Shown here: positions 26,601 through 35,940 of the stretch, in pieces
Numbering within the stretch: position 1 is the first letter of the stretch
How the letters are laid out: each line of letters starts with the position of its first letter
Made by a program: the position numbers and the translations under genes
Assembly: GCA_017470055.1 (NCBI GenBank)
Contig: JAFUFD010000088.1
Coordinates: 1 to 64,000, forward strand
DNA length: 64,000 nt
Source: Prevotella sp.
GTDB taxonomy: Bacteria; Bacteroidota; Bacteroidia; Bacteroidales; Bacteroidaceae
Reading direction: 5' to 3'
Notes under the pieces: generated by a model
What the model was told of the DNA's origin: nothing
Database searches by the model: none
What the model saw: the letters and a program-made list of their open reading frames with translations, nothing else

Positions 26601-28013
26601 TTTGATGTTCCGATACGTGTATTTGTTGTACTCAAACTCCTCCACCATACCGTTGGCTTGTACCTTTGTATTGTTTTTCGCAAGGGAGCCTTGGAGTTGG
26701 AGGTTGGTAGCAAGTATGCCAAACCGCTCGTCGTTGAGCAGTTGTCGAAGGTTGATGCCAGTCGTCTCCACATCGCCAACGAACTCTTGTTGCGGGTTAA
26801 GGGCGAAATGGATGGTGGCATTGCCCGCTCCCGACCGCATCAGTTGACTGGCGTTTACCTGTTCCAATGCCCTTCCGCTGATGTCCCCGGAGAGATGGAT
26901 GTCGCCCAAGCGCTCAATGACGGTTGGCACCTCCGTCTGCTGTCCTCTCAGGTTCTCAGAGATGAAGTTGAGGGTCTTTGCGGAGAGGGAGAGATCCTTT
27001 AGGTCGGCATACCACTCAGGCTGTTGGTCGATATGTTTCACGAAACCGTGGGTCTGCAGGCTGATATCCCCCGTCGACGAACTGATATTCAAGGCGGGAA
27101 TCTCGATATTGCCGCTCTGTCCCTTGAAATTGGAGGCGATCGTCAGTGTGCTGTTGAAAGTCTTGAGGGAGGGTAAGAGGCACGACAGGTCGGAGAGTCG
27201 GAGGCGTGACTCGGGAATCTCTCCTTGATAGACCAGTGACTCCATCAGGAGGCGGTCACCCTCAAGGCGATAGTCAGCAGTCACGTCCTTCAGACCGAAA
27301 TCTGTTCCTGGCATCTGGATGCGCAGGTCGTTGAGTTGACTGTGCGAGCGTCCGCCCTCGAAATGCATCGAGAATTTGTCCATCCTCAGTCCCGACTGCT
27401 CAGTGAAAGCGAGTTTCTTCACGTTGACATTCAGCGTGTCAGGTGTCATTGCCTTGAGAATCACATAGGCACTGATATCCTTGACATGGAGATGAGAGGG
27501 ATTCAGTTGCCCAGGAGTCTCTGGCTCATACAGGCGGTCGAAGCGCACGCTGGAATGGCGCATGATGAGTGAGTTGATATGCAAGTCGAGCACCGTCTGA
27601 CTCGTCGTGTCTTTCGAGGCGAGTGAGTCGAGGACAAACTGGAAGTTAGGGTCGGAGTCAGGTGTTTTCTGGTAGAAGCGGGCATCGGCACGGAACACCT
27701 GTGCCGACGAGATGGATATCTTGTCGTTGAGCAGGTCCCACAGACTGATGCGCACCGCCAGTCGTCCCACGGTGAGCATGTCTTTCCCGTCATGGTCCTT
27801 GATAGTCACATCGTCAATGATGAGGCGGTTCAGGAACCCGGGGTTGACACTGCCTATCGTGACCTCAGTGCCGAGTGTCTTGCCCAGCAGTCCTGCGGTC
27901 TTGCTTCCCATATATCGCTGTATGGCAGGGACATGAAAAGAGATGATCATCAAGAGGTAGAGTCCGATGATGCCCCAGGTGATGATACCCAATATATGTT
28001 TCAGAACCTTCAC
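23601..28013 (-). CDS. TamB-like translocation and assembly protein
   Basis: 1470 aa, one of the largest genes here. An N-terminal membrane anchor (IITWGIIGLYLLMIISFHV) is followed by a very long run of short beta-strand repeats (patterns such as NLSFDLFINANN, HLSGDISGRA), as expected for an AsmA/TamB-type bridge across the periplasm that moves lipids or assists outer-membrane protein assembly. The C-terminal 300 residues carry the TamB domain features (TFQEGGTIVFGGDPYEAAL, LNLQAVNVVNGVSL, PIVEFDLDLP, DIRYLLFPNGNLALKVYN). The protein ends in a Lys-rich tail (TKKKKEKKGKKEKK). No tamA-like gene adjoins it. The start at ATG 28013 places the anchor at residues 8-28. Confidence 0.85.
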   Translation of the reverse strand: MKVLKHILGIITWGIIGLYLLMIISFHVPAIQRYMGSKTAGLLGKTLGTEVTIGSVNPGFLNRLIIDDVTIKDHDGKDMLTVGRLAVRISLWDLLNDKISISSAQVFRADARFYQKTPDSDPNFQFVLDSLASKDTTSQTVLDLHINSLIMRHSSVRFDRLYEPETPGQLNPSHLHVKDISAYVILKAMTPDTLNVNVKKLAFTEQSGLRMDKFSMHFEGGRSHSQLNDLRIQMPGTDFGLKDVTADYRLEGDRLLMESLVYQGEIPESRLRLSDLSCLLPSLKTFNSTLTIASNFKGQSGNIEIPALNISSSTGDISLQTHGFVKHIDQQPEWYADLKDLSLSAKTLNFISENLRGQQTEVPTVIERLGDIHLSGDISGRALEQVNASQLMRSGAGNATIHFALNPQQEFVGDVETTGINLRQLLNDERFGILATNLQLQGSLAKNNTKVQANGMVEEFEYNKYTYRNIKVDGSYATDLIEGKLSIDDPNATITLEGVAQTGEGQQDIEMKASVRDFSPQLTHLSDQWKDGRFSADIETTLKGSSLNDAQGFFHVKNFAMYSSERNYELNDLQIQTGFDEQTHYLLLNSDFAQAELRGDFDYQTLTQSFTNFLASQMPTLPGLPKVNSNTHNNFTINTTIHKSDWLQQFLGVPLAITRPITLQGFVNDNMRDINLECHLPAFYYGEGGYRNGLIQITTPNDSLACDVQITKMMENGNHFDLRLKGRAHDNHLVSSFSWDNHAKGRMSGVLNSTANFFTTPTGQQVAFVGIAPSHINVHNTLWNVEPCAISYSEKRLEINELNIHHDDQFLMVNGTASENSNDSLVTDLHDIDVAYVLELVNFDAVSFNGLATGQAVIKNVFGKQLQAHADLTVNQFKFEHGRMGVLDAHVDWNTEKEQIDIHAIADDGADAMTYIDGFVSPVHNNIDLSIKAAGTHIDFMHSFTQSFLSKVEGHADGALRLYGPLNHINLTGDLVVNGLTHVKPTGCTYELRNDSIHLVPNEIEFMSCPIYDIHDQQGIVTGAIHHDYLTNLSFDLFINANNLLAYDFPDFGDDIFYGTVYGDGDVAIHGRTGEVVIDMNVTPRNNSTLVYNAADPDAVSNQEFIHWGITEQSTSRKAVVKAEEQEEERTDIRLNFLINCTPNATLRLLMDSRTNDYINLRGNGVLRATWFNKGSFNMFGTYRIIDGTYNVTIQNVIKKDFTFQEGGTIVFGGDPYEAALNLQAVNVVNGVSLSDLNVGRSFSNSVRVNCLMNITGQPAQPIVEFDLDLPNVNADEKQMVRSLINSQDEMNQQVVYLLAIGRFYPQGANNASPEGTQQSQTSLAMQSLLSGTLSGQINSLLKSVVNSNDWSFGANISTGDEGWNNAEYEGLISGRLFNNRLLINGQFGYRDNATTANPSFIGDFDIRYLLFPNGNLALKVYNQTNDRYFTKSSLNTQGIGIIMKKDFNGWRDLFSTKKKKEKKGKKEKK

Positions 28014-28160
28014 TTAGTGGTCTTCGTTGAGAACGCAATCTGCCAGTCCGAGATTGCAAAATATTTCACGATGCTTGTAATTTGCCACAAAATTACGATA
28101 AAAAGTTGTGACATCGGAATATTTAGCGGGAAAATTGCGCATTTTATACCTATTTTTTAT

Positions 28161-28168
28161 TAATTTTG
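28161..28168 (+). promoter_or_regulatory. -7 box of the nqr operon
   Basis: TAATTTTG, 42 bp upstream of nqrA. The best upstream candidate (ATTG at 28134) is 23 bp away, so the -33 element is uncertain. Confidence 0.5.
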
Positions 28169-28210
28169 CACCGTTTCATTACGTTAATTCCTAAACATTG
28201 ATATATTTAG

Positions 28211-29554
28211 ATGGCAAATGTAATTAAATTGCGAAAAGGCTTGGACATCAACTTGCAAGGCAAGGCGGAGGCAAAGCGCATCCAACTGAAATCCAACGGG
28301 CAGTACGCACTGGTTCCCGATGATTTCGAGGGCGTGACACCGAAAGTCGTCGTCAAGGCAGGCGATAAGGTCAAAGCCGGGGATGCCTTGTTCGTCAACA
28401 AGCAGTATCCCGAAGTGAAGTTTGCCTCGCCTGTCAGCGGAACGGTCCGTGAGGTGGTGCGTGGTGAGCGTAGGAAAGTGCTCTGCGTGAGGGTGGAAGC
28501 CGACGCGCAACAGGAGCAGGTGGACTTTGGCAAGAAAGACGTGGCAAAGATGGACGGCAAGGCTGTCATCGATGCCCTGTTAGAGGCTGGTATCTTTGGT
28601 TTCATCAATCAGTTACCCTATGCCGTCTCGACGAATCCGTCTCAGGCGCCTAAGGCTATCTTCGTATCTGTCTTACGTGACAAACCGCTCGCAGCAGACT
28701 TCGAGTTTGAGGTGAAAGGTCAGGAAGGTGATTTCCAGACGGGGCTCTCTGCACTGTCTAAGATTGCCAAAACTTACCTGGGTTGTGGTGTGCACTCCAG
28801 TTTCGAGCATTGCAAGGACGTAGAGGTGACAGTCTTCGACGGTCCTTGCCCCGCTGGTAACGTGGGTGTTCAGGTGAATCACCTTAATCCAGTGAATAAA
28901 GGGGAAGTGGTATGGACTATCGGTGACCCCACAGTGGTGCTCTTCATCGGTCGACTGCTGAACACTGGTAAGGTGGACCTCCGTCGTACAGTGGCTCTCT
29001 GTGGCAGTGAGGTGAAGGCGCCTGCCTATGTGGATATGCTGGTCGGTGAGGAACTATCCACCCTGCTGAGCAACAGTTATGATGCCGATCATCATGTGCG
29101 TATCATCAATGGTAATGTGCTCACTGGCAAGCCAACGACCAAGGAGGGATTCTTAGGTGCCTATACCTCTGAGATTACTGTAATCCCTGAGGGTGACGAT
29201 GCCGATGAGTTCGCAGGCTGGATCATGCCTCGCTTCAATCAGTTCTCTGTGAACCGCAGTTATTTCTCATGGCTCTTCGGAAAGAGGAAATATGCGTTGG
29301 ATGCCCGTATCAAGGGTGGTGAGCGTCACATGATCATGAGTGGTGAGTATGACAAGGTGCTGCCTATGGATATCTATGGTGAGTATCTCATCAAAGCAAT
29401 CATCACGGGTGATATTGACCGTCAGGAGGCACTGGGTATCTATGAGGTAAGTCCTGAGGACTTCGCCCTTGCTGAGTTTGTTGACTCTTCTAAATTGGAG
29501 TTGCAGCGCATTGTGCGTGAGGGTTTGAACATATTACGTAAAGAAAACGCATAA
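28211..29554 (+). CDS. nqrA: Na+-translocating NADH:quinone reductase subunit A
   Basis: Peripheral cytoplasmic subunit of the Nqr complex, which oxidises NADH, reduces quinone and pumps sodium out. At 447 aa it is the normal length. It begins with the typical VIKLRKGLDINLQGKAE and has the conserved GDKVKAGDALFVNK, FASPVSGTV and VWTIGDPTVVLFIGRL blocks. It is the first of six genes in canonical A-F order with 2-8-bp gaps or small overlaps. A promoter-like element lies 42 bp upstream. Confidence 0.96.
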   Translation: MANVIKLRKGLDINLQGKAEAKRIQLKSNGQYALVPDDFEGVTPKVVVKAGDKVKAGDALFVNKQYPEVKFASPVSGTVREVVRGERRKVLCVRVEADAQQEQVDFGKKDVAKMDGKAVIDALLEAGIFGFINQLPYAVSTNPSQAPKAIFVSVLRDKPLAADFEFEVKGQEGDFQTGLSALSKIAKTYLGCGVHSSFEHCKDVEVTVFDGPCPAGNVGVQVNHLNPVNKGEVVWTIGDPTVVLFIGRLLNTGKVDLRRTVALCGSEVKAPAYVDMLVGEELSTLLSNSYDADHHVRIINGNVLTGKPTTKEGFLGAYTSEITVIPEGDDADEFAGWIMPRFNQFSVNRSYFSWLFGKRKYALDARIKGGERHMIMSGEYDKVLPMDIYGEYLIKAIITGDIDRQEALGIYEVSPEDFALAEFVDSSKLELQRIVREGLNILRKENA

Positions 29555-29558
29555 GACT

Positions 29559-30719
29559 ATGAGCGCATTAAGAAATTATCTCAATAAGATTAAGCCCAAC
29601 TTCGAACCCGAAGGCAGGCTGCACGCTTTCCGTAGCATCTTTGACGGATTTGAGACGTTCCTCTACGTGCCTAACGACACGGCGAAGACGGGTGTCAACA
29701 TCCATGATGCTATCGACTCCAAGCGTATTATGAGTATGGTGGTTATCGCGCTGATGCCTGCCATGCTCTTTGGTATGTATAACATTGGTTACCAGAACTA
29801 TCTCGCTGCAGGGACACTTGCCAGCGCATCGTTCTGGGAGATATTCTGTTTTGGCTTCCTTGCCGTACTTCCTAAGATCCTCGTATCCTATATCGTAGGT
29901 CTGGGCATCGAGTTCGCTTGGGCGCAGTGGAAAGGGGAGGAGATACAGGAGGGCTATCTTGTCAGTGGTATCCTTATTCCGCTGATCGTTCCTGTTGGCT
30001 GTCCCCTGTGGATGCTTGCCCTTGCCTGTGCTTTCAGTGTTATCTTCTGTAAGGAGATATTCGGTGGCACGGGTATGAATCTCTTTAATCCCGCCATTGC
30101 CGCACGTATGTTCCTGTTCTTCGCCTATCCTTCGAAGATGACTGGCGATCAGGTATGGGTGGCACAAGACAGTATCTTCGGACTGGGTAACACGTTGCCT
30201 GACACGTTTACTGCCGCCACCCCGTTAGGACAGATTGCACAGGGAATCACTCCCGATACCTGTATCTGTGACATGATATTCGGATTCATTCCCGGCTCTA
30301 TCGGCGAGACCTCTGTGATTGCTATCGCCATCGGTGCTGTCATCCTGTTATGGACGGGCATTGCCTCTTGGCGTACTATGCTGAGCGTTTTCGTAGGTGG
30401 TGCCGCTATGGGTATCCTCTTCGAGTCTATTGGTGCGACGGTCATGCCTTGGTGGCATCATTTCATACTGGGAGGCTTCGCCTTCGGTGCCGTGTTTATG
30501 GCAACAGACCCTGTGACCTCTTGCCGCACGGAGTGTGGTAAATATATCTATGGCTTTATCATTGGTGCCATGGCTGTCATCATTCGTGTGAAGAACGCCG
30601 GCTATCCTGAGGGTATGATGCTTGCCATCTTCTTTGGTAATATGATTGCTCCGCTGATCGACCATTTCATCGTGGAGCGTAACATCTCGAAACGCTTAAA
30701 GAGAGGAGGTACAAAATGA
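29559..30719 (+). CDS. nqrB: Na+-translocating NADH:quinone reductase subunit B
   Basis: Multi-helix inner-membrane subunit carrying covalently bound FMN and riboflavin and forming part of the sodium path. It is 386 aa. The FMN-threonine segment reads TFTAATPLG, at the position of the SGAT-like motif in Vibrio NqrB. The family blocks SKRIMSMVVIALMPAMLFG, FWEIFCFGFLAVLPKIL and MATDPVTSCRTECGKYIYG are present. Its 3' end overlaps nqrC by 4 bp. Confidence 0.95.
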   Translation: MSALRNYLNKIKPNFEPEGRLHAFRSIFDGFETFLYVPNDTAKTGVNIHDAIDSKRIMSMVVIALMPAMLFGMYNIGYQNYLAAGTLASASFWEIFCFGFLAVLPKILVSYIVGLGIEFAWAQWKGEEIQEGYLVSGILIPLIVPVGCPLWMLALACAFSVIFCKEIFGGTGMNLFNPAIAARMFLFFAYPSKMTGDQVWVAQDSIFGLGNTLPDTFTAATPLGQIAQGITPDTCICDMIFGFIPGSIGETSVIAIAIGAVILLWTGIASWRTMLSVFVGGAAMGILFESIGATVMPWWHHFILGGFAFGAVFMATDPVTSCRTECGKYIYGFIIGAMAVIIRVKNAGYPEGMMLAIFFGNMIAPLIDHFIVERNISKRLKRGGTK

Positions 30720-31330
30720 AACTGAATACCAACAATAATGCGTACATTATTATATATAGTGCTGTACTCGTTGTTATCGTTGCTTTCCTGCTTGCCTTTG
30801 TCTTCCAGGCATTGAAGCCGATGCAGGACGCTAATGTGGCGCTTGATGTGAAGAAACAGATCCTCTACTCACTGAACATCCGTGGTTTGGACGGTGCTGA
30901 GGCTGAGGCGAAATACAAGGAGGTGGTGCTTTCTGAGGACGAGAAAGACGGTCTGAAGTACTACGGATGTAAGATTGACGGACAGACGAAGTACGTGTTC
31001 CCACTGAAGGGAATGGGACTCTGGGGCGGTATCTCTGCCTTTGTTGCTGTCAACGACGACCTGAACACCATCTATGGCGCTTACTTCAACCATGAGAGTG
31101 AGACGGCTGGTCTTGGCGCAGAGATCAAGGACTCACAGGCATGGCAGGAGAAGTTCCAAGGCAAGAAGATTCTTGCCGATAATGGTGAGATCGCCATCAA
31201 TATTGTGAAAAAGGTGGAGAAACCTGAGCATGAGGTAGATGTGGTCACTGGAGCCACACTGACTTCCAATGGTGTCGCTGACATGCTCCGTGAGGGCTTG
31301 AAACCATATATAGAATTGTTAAAGAAGTAA
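30716..31330 (+). CDS. nqrC: Na+-translocating NADH:quinone reductase subunit C
   Basis: 204 aa with one N-terminal transmembrane helix (YIIIYSAVLVVIVAFLLAFVF) and a periplasmic flavin domain. The covalent FMN site is VVTGATLTSNG, where the threonine of the [ST]GAT motif carries FMN attached by ApbE. Further conserved parts are GLWGGISAFVAVN and HESETAGLGAEI. It is translationally coupled to nqrB by overlap. Confidence 0.95.
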   Translation: MKLNTNNNAYIIIYSAVLVVIVAFLLAFVFQALKPMQDANVALDVKKQILYSLNIRGLDGAEAEAKYKEVVLSEDEKDGLKYYGCKIDGQTKYVFPLKGMGLWGGISAFVAVNDDLNTIYGAYFNHESETAGLGAEIKDSQAWQEKFQGKKILADNGEIAINIVKKVEKPEHEVDVVTGATLTSNGVADMLREGLKPYIELLKK

Positions 31331-31333
31331 ACT

Positions 31334-31957
31334 ATGGCATTATTCAGTAAACAAAATAAGGAGGTTTTTACTAATCCGTTGAACCTCGACCACCCGATCC
31401 TTGGACAGGTATTGGGTATCTGCTCGGCGCTTGCCGTCACCTCGCAGTTGAAGCCTGCCATTGTGATGGGACTCGCCGTAACGGTGATTACCGCTTTCTC
31501 TAACGTAATCATCTCAATCATCCGCAACACCATCCCTAACCGCATCCGTATCGTGGTGCAGTTGGTTGTTGTTGCCGCTCTCGTGACTATCGTCTCTCAG
31601 ATTCTGAAGGCTTTCGCATACGATGTGAGTGTTCAGTTGAGCGTGTATGTCGGTCTGATCATCACCAACTGTATCCTGATGGGTCGCTTGGAGGCGTTCG
31701 CCATGATGAACAAGCCCTGGCCCTCGTTCCTTGACGGTGTGGGCAACGGTCTTGGCTATGCCATGATCTTGGTTATCGTGGGTGCCTTCCGTGAGTTCTT
31801 CGGACGTGGCTCTCTGCTGGGTTTCCAGATTCTGCCCGATAGCGTCTATGACTTCGGCTATGTGAACAACGGTATGATGACGATGCCTGCCATGGCGTTA
31901 ATTCTCGTGGGTTGTGTGATTTGGGTACATCGTGCATATTTTTATAAGGAGAAGTAA
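31334..31957 (+). CDS. nqrD: Na+-translocating NADH:quinone reductase subunit D
   Basis: 207 aa integral membrane subunit of the Nqr/Rnf DE family with about six helices. It shows the family segments [53 protein letters not shown] and a conserved cysteine in both half repeats (GICSALAV and TNCILMG). These cysteines are thought to hold an iron centre shared with NqrE. The gap to nqrC is 3 bp. Confidence 0.95.
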   Translation: MALFSKQNKEVFTNPLNLDHPILGQVLGICSALAVTSQLKPAIVMGLAVTVITAFSNVIISIIRNTIPNRIRIVVQLVVVAALVTIVSQILKAFAYDVSVQLSVYVGLIITNCILMGRLEAFAMMNKPWPSFLDGVGNGLGYAMILVIVGAFREFFGRGSLLGFQILPDSVYDFGYVNNGMMTMPAMALILVGCVIWVHRAYFYKEK

Positions 31958-31960
31958 GTT

Positions 31961-32587
31961 ATGGAACACGCAATATCATTACTGTTTAGGTCGATCTTCG
32001 TCGACAATATGATCTTCGCCTTCTTCCTCGGCATGTGCTCTTACCTTGCTGTGTCGAAGACCGTGAAGACCTCTATGGGACTGGGTCTCGCCGTGACCTT
32101 TGTACTCACCGTGACCGTCCCCGTCAATTACTTGTTGCAGACCAAGGTGCTGGGTCCCGACTGTCTCGTGGAGGGTGTTGACCTCAGTTACCTGTCATTT
32201 ATCCTCTTTATCGCTGTCATCGCAGGTATGGTGCAGTTGGTGGAGATGACAGTGGAGCGTTACTCTCCATCTCTCTATGCTGCCCTGGGTATCTTCCTGC
32301 CTTTGATTGCCGTAAACTGTGCCATTATGGGCGCCTCGCTGTTCATGCAGCAGCGTATCCTGATGGACCCCTCTAACTCGCAGGCTATCACCTCCGTATG
32401 GGATGCCATCGTCTATGGCTTCGGCTCTGGTATCGGCTGGACCCTCGCCATCGTCGCTTTGGGTGCCATCCGTGAGAAGATGCAGTATTCTGATGTGCCT
32501 AAACCCCTGCAGGGGCTGGGCATCGTGTTTATCACCGTAGGACTCATGGCGATGGCTATGATGTGTTTCAGTGGACTAAATATCTAA
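31961..32587 (+). CDS. nqrE: Na+-translocating NADH:quinone reductase subunit E
   Basis: 208 aa, paralogous to NqrD with inverted topology. Recognisable blocks are [23 protein letters not shown] (first part), [27 protein letters not shown] and [16 protein letters not shown]. The paired cysteines (GMCSYL, VNCAIMG) match those of NqrD. It sits 3 bp after nqrD and 6 bp before nqrF. Confidence 0.95.
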   Translation: MEHAISLLFRSIFVDNMIFAFFLGMCSYLAVSKTVKTSMGLGLAVTFVLTVTVPVNYLLQTKVLGPDCLVEGVDLSYLSFILFIAVIAGMVQLVEMTVERYSPSLYAALGIFLPLIAVNCAIMGASLFMQQRILMDPSNSQAITSVWDAIVYGFGSGIGWTLAIVALGAIREKMQYSDVPKPLQGLGIVFITVGLMAMAMMCFSGLNI

Positions 32588-32593
32588 AGCGTT

Positions 32594-33862
32594 ATGGGAC
32601 AGTTTATAGCAATTAGCATAGGAGTTTTCCTTTCGTTGATCATCCTCGTGGTGATTGTGCTGCTCGTGGCGAAGAAATATCTCTCGCCCAGCGGTAATGT
32701 GAATATTGAGATTAATGGCGACCGTACCATCTCCGTGGCTCAAGGTAACAGTCTGATGTCAACCTTGAACGAGAATGGGGTGTTCCTGCCTTCTGCCTGT
32801 GGTGGTAAGGCTTCCTGCGGACAGTGTAAGGTGCAGGTCTTAGAGGGTGGGGGTGAGATTCTCGACTCAGAGAAGCCTCACTTTACCCGTAAGGAGATCA
32901 AGGCTGGCTGGCGCTTGGGTTGTCAGTGTAAGGTAAAGGGCGACCTGAAGATTCATGTCGACGAGAGCATCCTCGGCGTGAAGGAGTATGAGTGTACCGT
33001 CATCTCGAACAAGAACGTCGCTACGTTCATCAAGGAGTTCAAGGTACAGTTGCCTGCTGGCGAGCACATGGACTTCCTCCCCGGCTCTTACGCACAGATT
33101 AAGATTCCTGCCTTCGACTGCATCGACTACGACAAGGACTTTGACAAGTCACTGATTGGTGAGGAGTATCTGCCCTCATGGGAGAAGTTCGGACTCTTCC
33201 CGTTGAAGTGTAAGAATCCGGAGCCTACTATCCGTGCCTACTCGATGGCAAACTATCCTGCTGAGGGTGACGTGTTCATGTTGACGGTTCGTATCGCCAC
33301 CCCACCGTTCAAGGCAGACAAGAGTGGCTTCATGGAGGTGAACCCGGGTATCGCCTCATCGTATATCTTCTCCCTGAAACCAGGCGATAAGGTAATCATG
33401 TCCGGTCCGTTTGGTGACTTCCACCCGCACTTCGACTCAAAGAAGGAGATGATATGGGTTGGTGGTGGTGCCGGTATGGCTCCGCTTCGCGCTCAGATCA
33501 TGCACATGACGAAGACATTGCATACCACCGACCGTGAGATGCACTATTTCTACGGTGCACGTGCCTTGAACGAGGTCTTTTATCTTGATGACTTCCTGGG
33601 CTTGGAGAAAGAGTTCCCTAACTTCCATTTCCACCTCGCCCTTGACCGTCCCGATCCCGCTGCCGACGCAGCAGGTGTGAAGTACACCCCGGGCTTCGTC
33701 CATCAGGTGATGCTCAATACCTATCTGAAGGATCACGAGGCTCCAGAGGATGTGGAGTACTATATGTGCGGTCCTGGTCCGATGTCTGCCGCTGTCGTCT
33801 CCATGCTTGACAGTCTTGGCGTAGAGCCCGAGTCTATCATGTACGATAACTTCGGAGGATAA
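32594..33862 (+). CDS. nqrF: Na+-translocating NADH:quinone reductase subunit F
   Basis: NADH-oxidising entry subunit. 422 aa: N-terminal membrane helix (AISIGVFLSLIILVVIVLLV), a 2Fe-2S ferredoxin domain with CGGKASCGQC and a later Cys in LGCQCKV, then a ferredoxin-reductase domain with the FAD motif RAYSMANYP and NAD-binding WVGGGAGMAPLRAQ and CGPGPM. It ends in the usual DNFGG. It is the last gene of the operon and is followed by an intrinsic terminator 21 bp downstream. Confidence 0.96.
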   Translation: MGQFIAISIGVFLSLIILVVIVLLVAKKYLSPSGNVNIEINGDRTISVAQGNSLMSTLNENGVFLPSACGGKASCGQCKVQVLEGGGEILDSEKPHFTRKEIKAGWRLGCQCKVKGDLKIHVDESILGVKEYECTVISNKNVATFIKEFKVQLPAGEHMDFLPGSYAQIKIPAFDCIDYDKDFDKSLIGEEYLPSWEKFGLFPLKCKNPEPTIRAYSMANYPAEGDVFMLTVRIATPPFKADKSGFMEVNPGIASSYIFSLKPGDKVIMSGPFGDFHPHFDSKKEMIWVGGGAGMAPLRAQIMHMTKTLHTTDREMHYFYGARALNEVFYLDDFLGLEKEFPNFHFHLALDRPDPAADAAGVKYTPGFVHQVMLNTYLKDHEAPEDVEYYMCGPGPMSAAVVSMLDSLGVEPESIMYDNFGG

Positions 33863-33883
33863 CCCTCTTCCGATACCATCAAA

Positions 33884-33918
33884 CGGCACCTGATATACCA
33901 TGTATCAGGTGCCGCTTT
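33884..33918 (+). terminator. Terminator of the nqr operon
   Basis: Perfect 12-bp stem CGGCACCTGATA / TATCAGGTGCCG with loop TACCATG, followed by CTTTTG. Confidence 0.88.
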
Positions 33919-34008
33919 TGTAGCCCCTACATCCTGCCTTCGAAGCCCGTACCTTCGACCTCCGTTGTTCCCGTTTGAACGCTTCATTCTAAAAATATCT
34001 GCTTTTTT

Positions 34009-34040
34009 GTTGGCATTTAGCGATAAAATGCGTAATTTTG
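34009..34040 (+). promoter_or_regulatory. Promoter of the ilvD operon
   Basis: GTTG (34009-34012), 20 bp, TAATTTTG (34033-34040), 34 bp before ilvD. The -7 box is exact; the -33 box has one mismatch. Confidence 0.65.
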
Positions 34041-34074
34041 CAGCCTATTATAGGTAAAAAGTAACTAAACAGAT

Positions 34075-35886
34075 ATGCAATACAAGAATCCATTACGCAG
34101 TGCGGTATGCACAGAAGGTAGAAGAATGGCGGGAGCACGTGCGCTCTGGGTCGCCACGGGTATGAAGCAGGAGCAGTTTGGCAAGCCGATTATTGCCATC
34201 GTCAACTCGTTCACCCAGTTTGTGCCTGGTCATACGCATCTGCATGAGATCGGTCAGATTGTCCGTGAGGAAATCGAGAAGATGGGCTGTTATGCCGCAG
34301 AGTTCAATACCATCGCCATCGACGACGGTATCGCCATGGGTCATGACGGTATGCTGTATTCTTTGCCCTCTCGTGATATCATCGCCGACTCGGTGGAGTA
34401 TATGGTAAATGCCCATAAGGCAGACGCTATGATCTGTATCTCCAACTGTGACAAAGTGACACCAGGTATGCTGATGGCCTCCATGCGCCTGAACATCCCT
34501 ACGGTATTCTGTTCTGGCGGACCGATGGAGGCTGGTAAGTGGCGTGGCGAGAATGCCGACCTGATTACGGCGATGATCAAGGGTGCCGACCCCTCAGTCT
34601 CTGACGAGGAGATGCAGCAGATAGAGGCATGTGCCTGTCCTGGCTGTGGCAGTTGCTCGGGTATGTTTACCGCAAACTCGATGAACTCATTGACAGAGGC
34701 TATCGGTCTCTCCCTGCCTGGTAATGGAACGATTCTTGCCACGCATACCAATCGTATCGAACTTTTCAAGCAGGCTGCTCGTCAGATTGTGAAGAACGCC
34801 TTTGCCTATTATCAGGATGGCGATGAGAGCGTATTGCCTCGTAACATCGCTACCCGTTCCGCCTTCCTCAATGCCATGACCTTGGATATTGCGATGGGTG
34901 GAAGTACGAATACGGTGCTCCATCTGCTTGCTGTGGCTCAGGAGGCTGGTGCGGAGTTCACCATTAACGATATCGACGCATTGAGTCGCAAGACACCTTG
35001 TCTTTGCAAACTGGCTCCCAACACCCAGAAATACAGTGTACAGGAGTGCAACCGTGCAGGTGGTATCCTCGGTATCATGCATGAACTCTCCAAGGGAGGA
35101 CTGATCGACAAGTCGGCACCCCGTGTGGATGGCATGACGATAGGTGAGGCAATGGATAAGTATTGTATCACGGACGGGCGTGTCGACTATGACGCTAACC
35201 GTATCTACCAGAGTGCTCCCGGCAACCGCTTCTCCACCAAGATGGGAAGTCAGAGCGAGGAGTGGGGCACCCTTGACACCGACCGTGCCAATGGCTGTAT
35301 CCGTGACCTGCAGCATGCCTATACGAAGGACGGCGGTCTTGCCGTGCTCTTTGGAAACATCGCCCAAGACGGTTGTGTCGTGAAGACGGCTGGTGTTGAT
35401 GAGGCACTGTGGCACTTCGAGGGACCAGCCGTTGTCTTTGACTCTCAAGAAGATGCCTGCGAGGGAATCCTCGGTGGCAAGGTGAGGAAAGGCGACTGCG
35501 TGGTGATCACCCACGAGGGACCGAAGGGTGGTCCTGGTATGCAGGAGATGCTGTATCCCACCTCTTATATCAAGAGTATGCACATGGGTAAGGAGTGCGC
35601 CCTGATTACCGACGGTCGTTTCTCGGGCGGTACCAGTGGACTCTCTATCGGACATATCTCTCCGGAGGCTGCCGCAGGTGGCAATATCGGAAAGATCAAG
35701 GATGGTGACATCATCGTGATAGATATCCCTAACCGTCAGATCAACGTCAAACTCTCTGACGAGGAACTTGCCGCACGCCCACAGCAGCCGCTGAAGCGCA
35801 ACCGCACTGTCAGCAAGGCACTGCGTGCCTATGCCCAGAGCGTATCAAGTGCCGATAAGGGGGGAGTGAGGATATTGACAGAATAA
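34075..35886 (+). CDS. ilvD: Dihydroxy-acid dehydratase
   Basis: Converts 2,3-dihydroxy acids to 2-keto acids in valine and isoleucine synthesis, using an iron-sulfur cluster. At 603 aa it is normal for the family. Cluster-ligating cysteines lie in [10 protein letters not shown] and [19 protein letters not shown], and the family blocks [20 protein letters not shown] and [13 protein letters not shown] are present. It is the first gene of the ilv cluster, with its own promoter and a 54-bp gap to ilvB. Confidence 0.97.
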   Translation: MQYKNPLRSAVCTEGRRMAGARALWVATGMKQEQFGKPIIAIVNSFTQFVPGHTHLHEIGQIVREEIEKMGCYAAEFNTIAIDDGIAMGHDGMLYSLPSRDIIADSVEYMVNAHKADAMICISNCDKVTPGMLMASMRLNIPTVFCSGGPMEAGKWRGENADLITAMIKGADPSVSDEEMQQIEACACPGCGSCSGMFTANSMNSLTEAIGLSLPGNGTILATHTNRIELFKQAARQIVKNAFAYYQDGDESVLPRNIATRSAFLNAMTLDIAMGGSTNTVLHLLAVAQEAGAEFTINDIDALSRKTPCLCKLAPNTQKYSVQECNRAGGILGIMHELSKGGLIDKSAPRVDGMTIGEAMDKYCITDGRVDYDANRIYQSAPGNRFSTKMGSQSEEWGTLDTDRANGCIRDLQHAYTKDGGLAVLFGNIAQDGCVVKTAGVDEALWHFEGPAVVFDSQEDACEGILGGKVRKGDCVVITHEGPKGGPGMQEMLYPTSYIKSMHMGKECALITDGRFSGGTSGLSIGHISPEAAAGGNIGKIKDGDIIVIDIPNRQINVKLSDEELAARPQQPLKRNRTVSKALRAYAQSVSSADKGGVRILTE

Positions 35887-35940
35887 TAAATAAAGACATA
35901 TTTAACATAATAACAAAATAAAAGATGTTAATCTGTTATT

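Noticed and set aside
33919-34008. Extra gene between the nqr terminator and the ilvD promoter
   Set aside because: No open frame with a start and no RNA-like structure were seen; it appears to be spacer.
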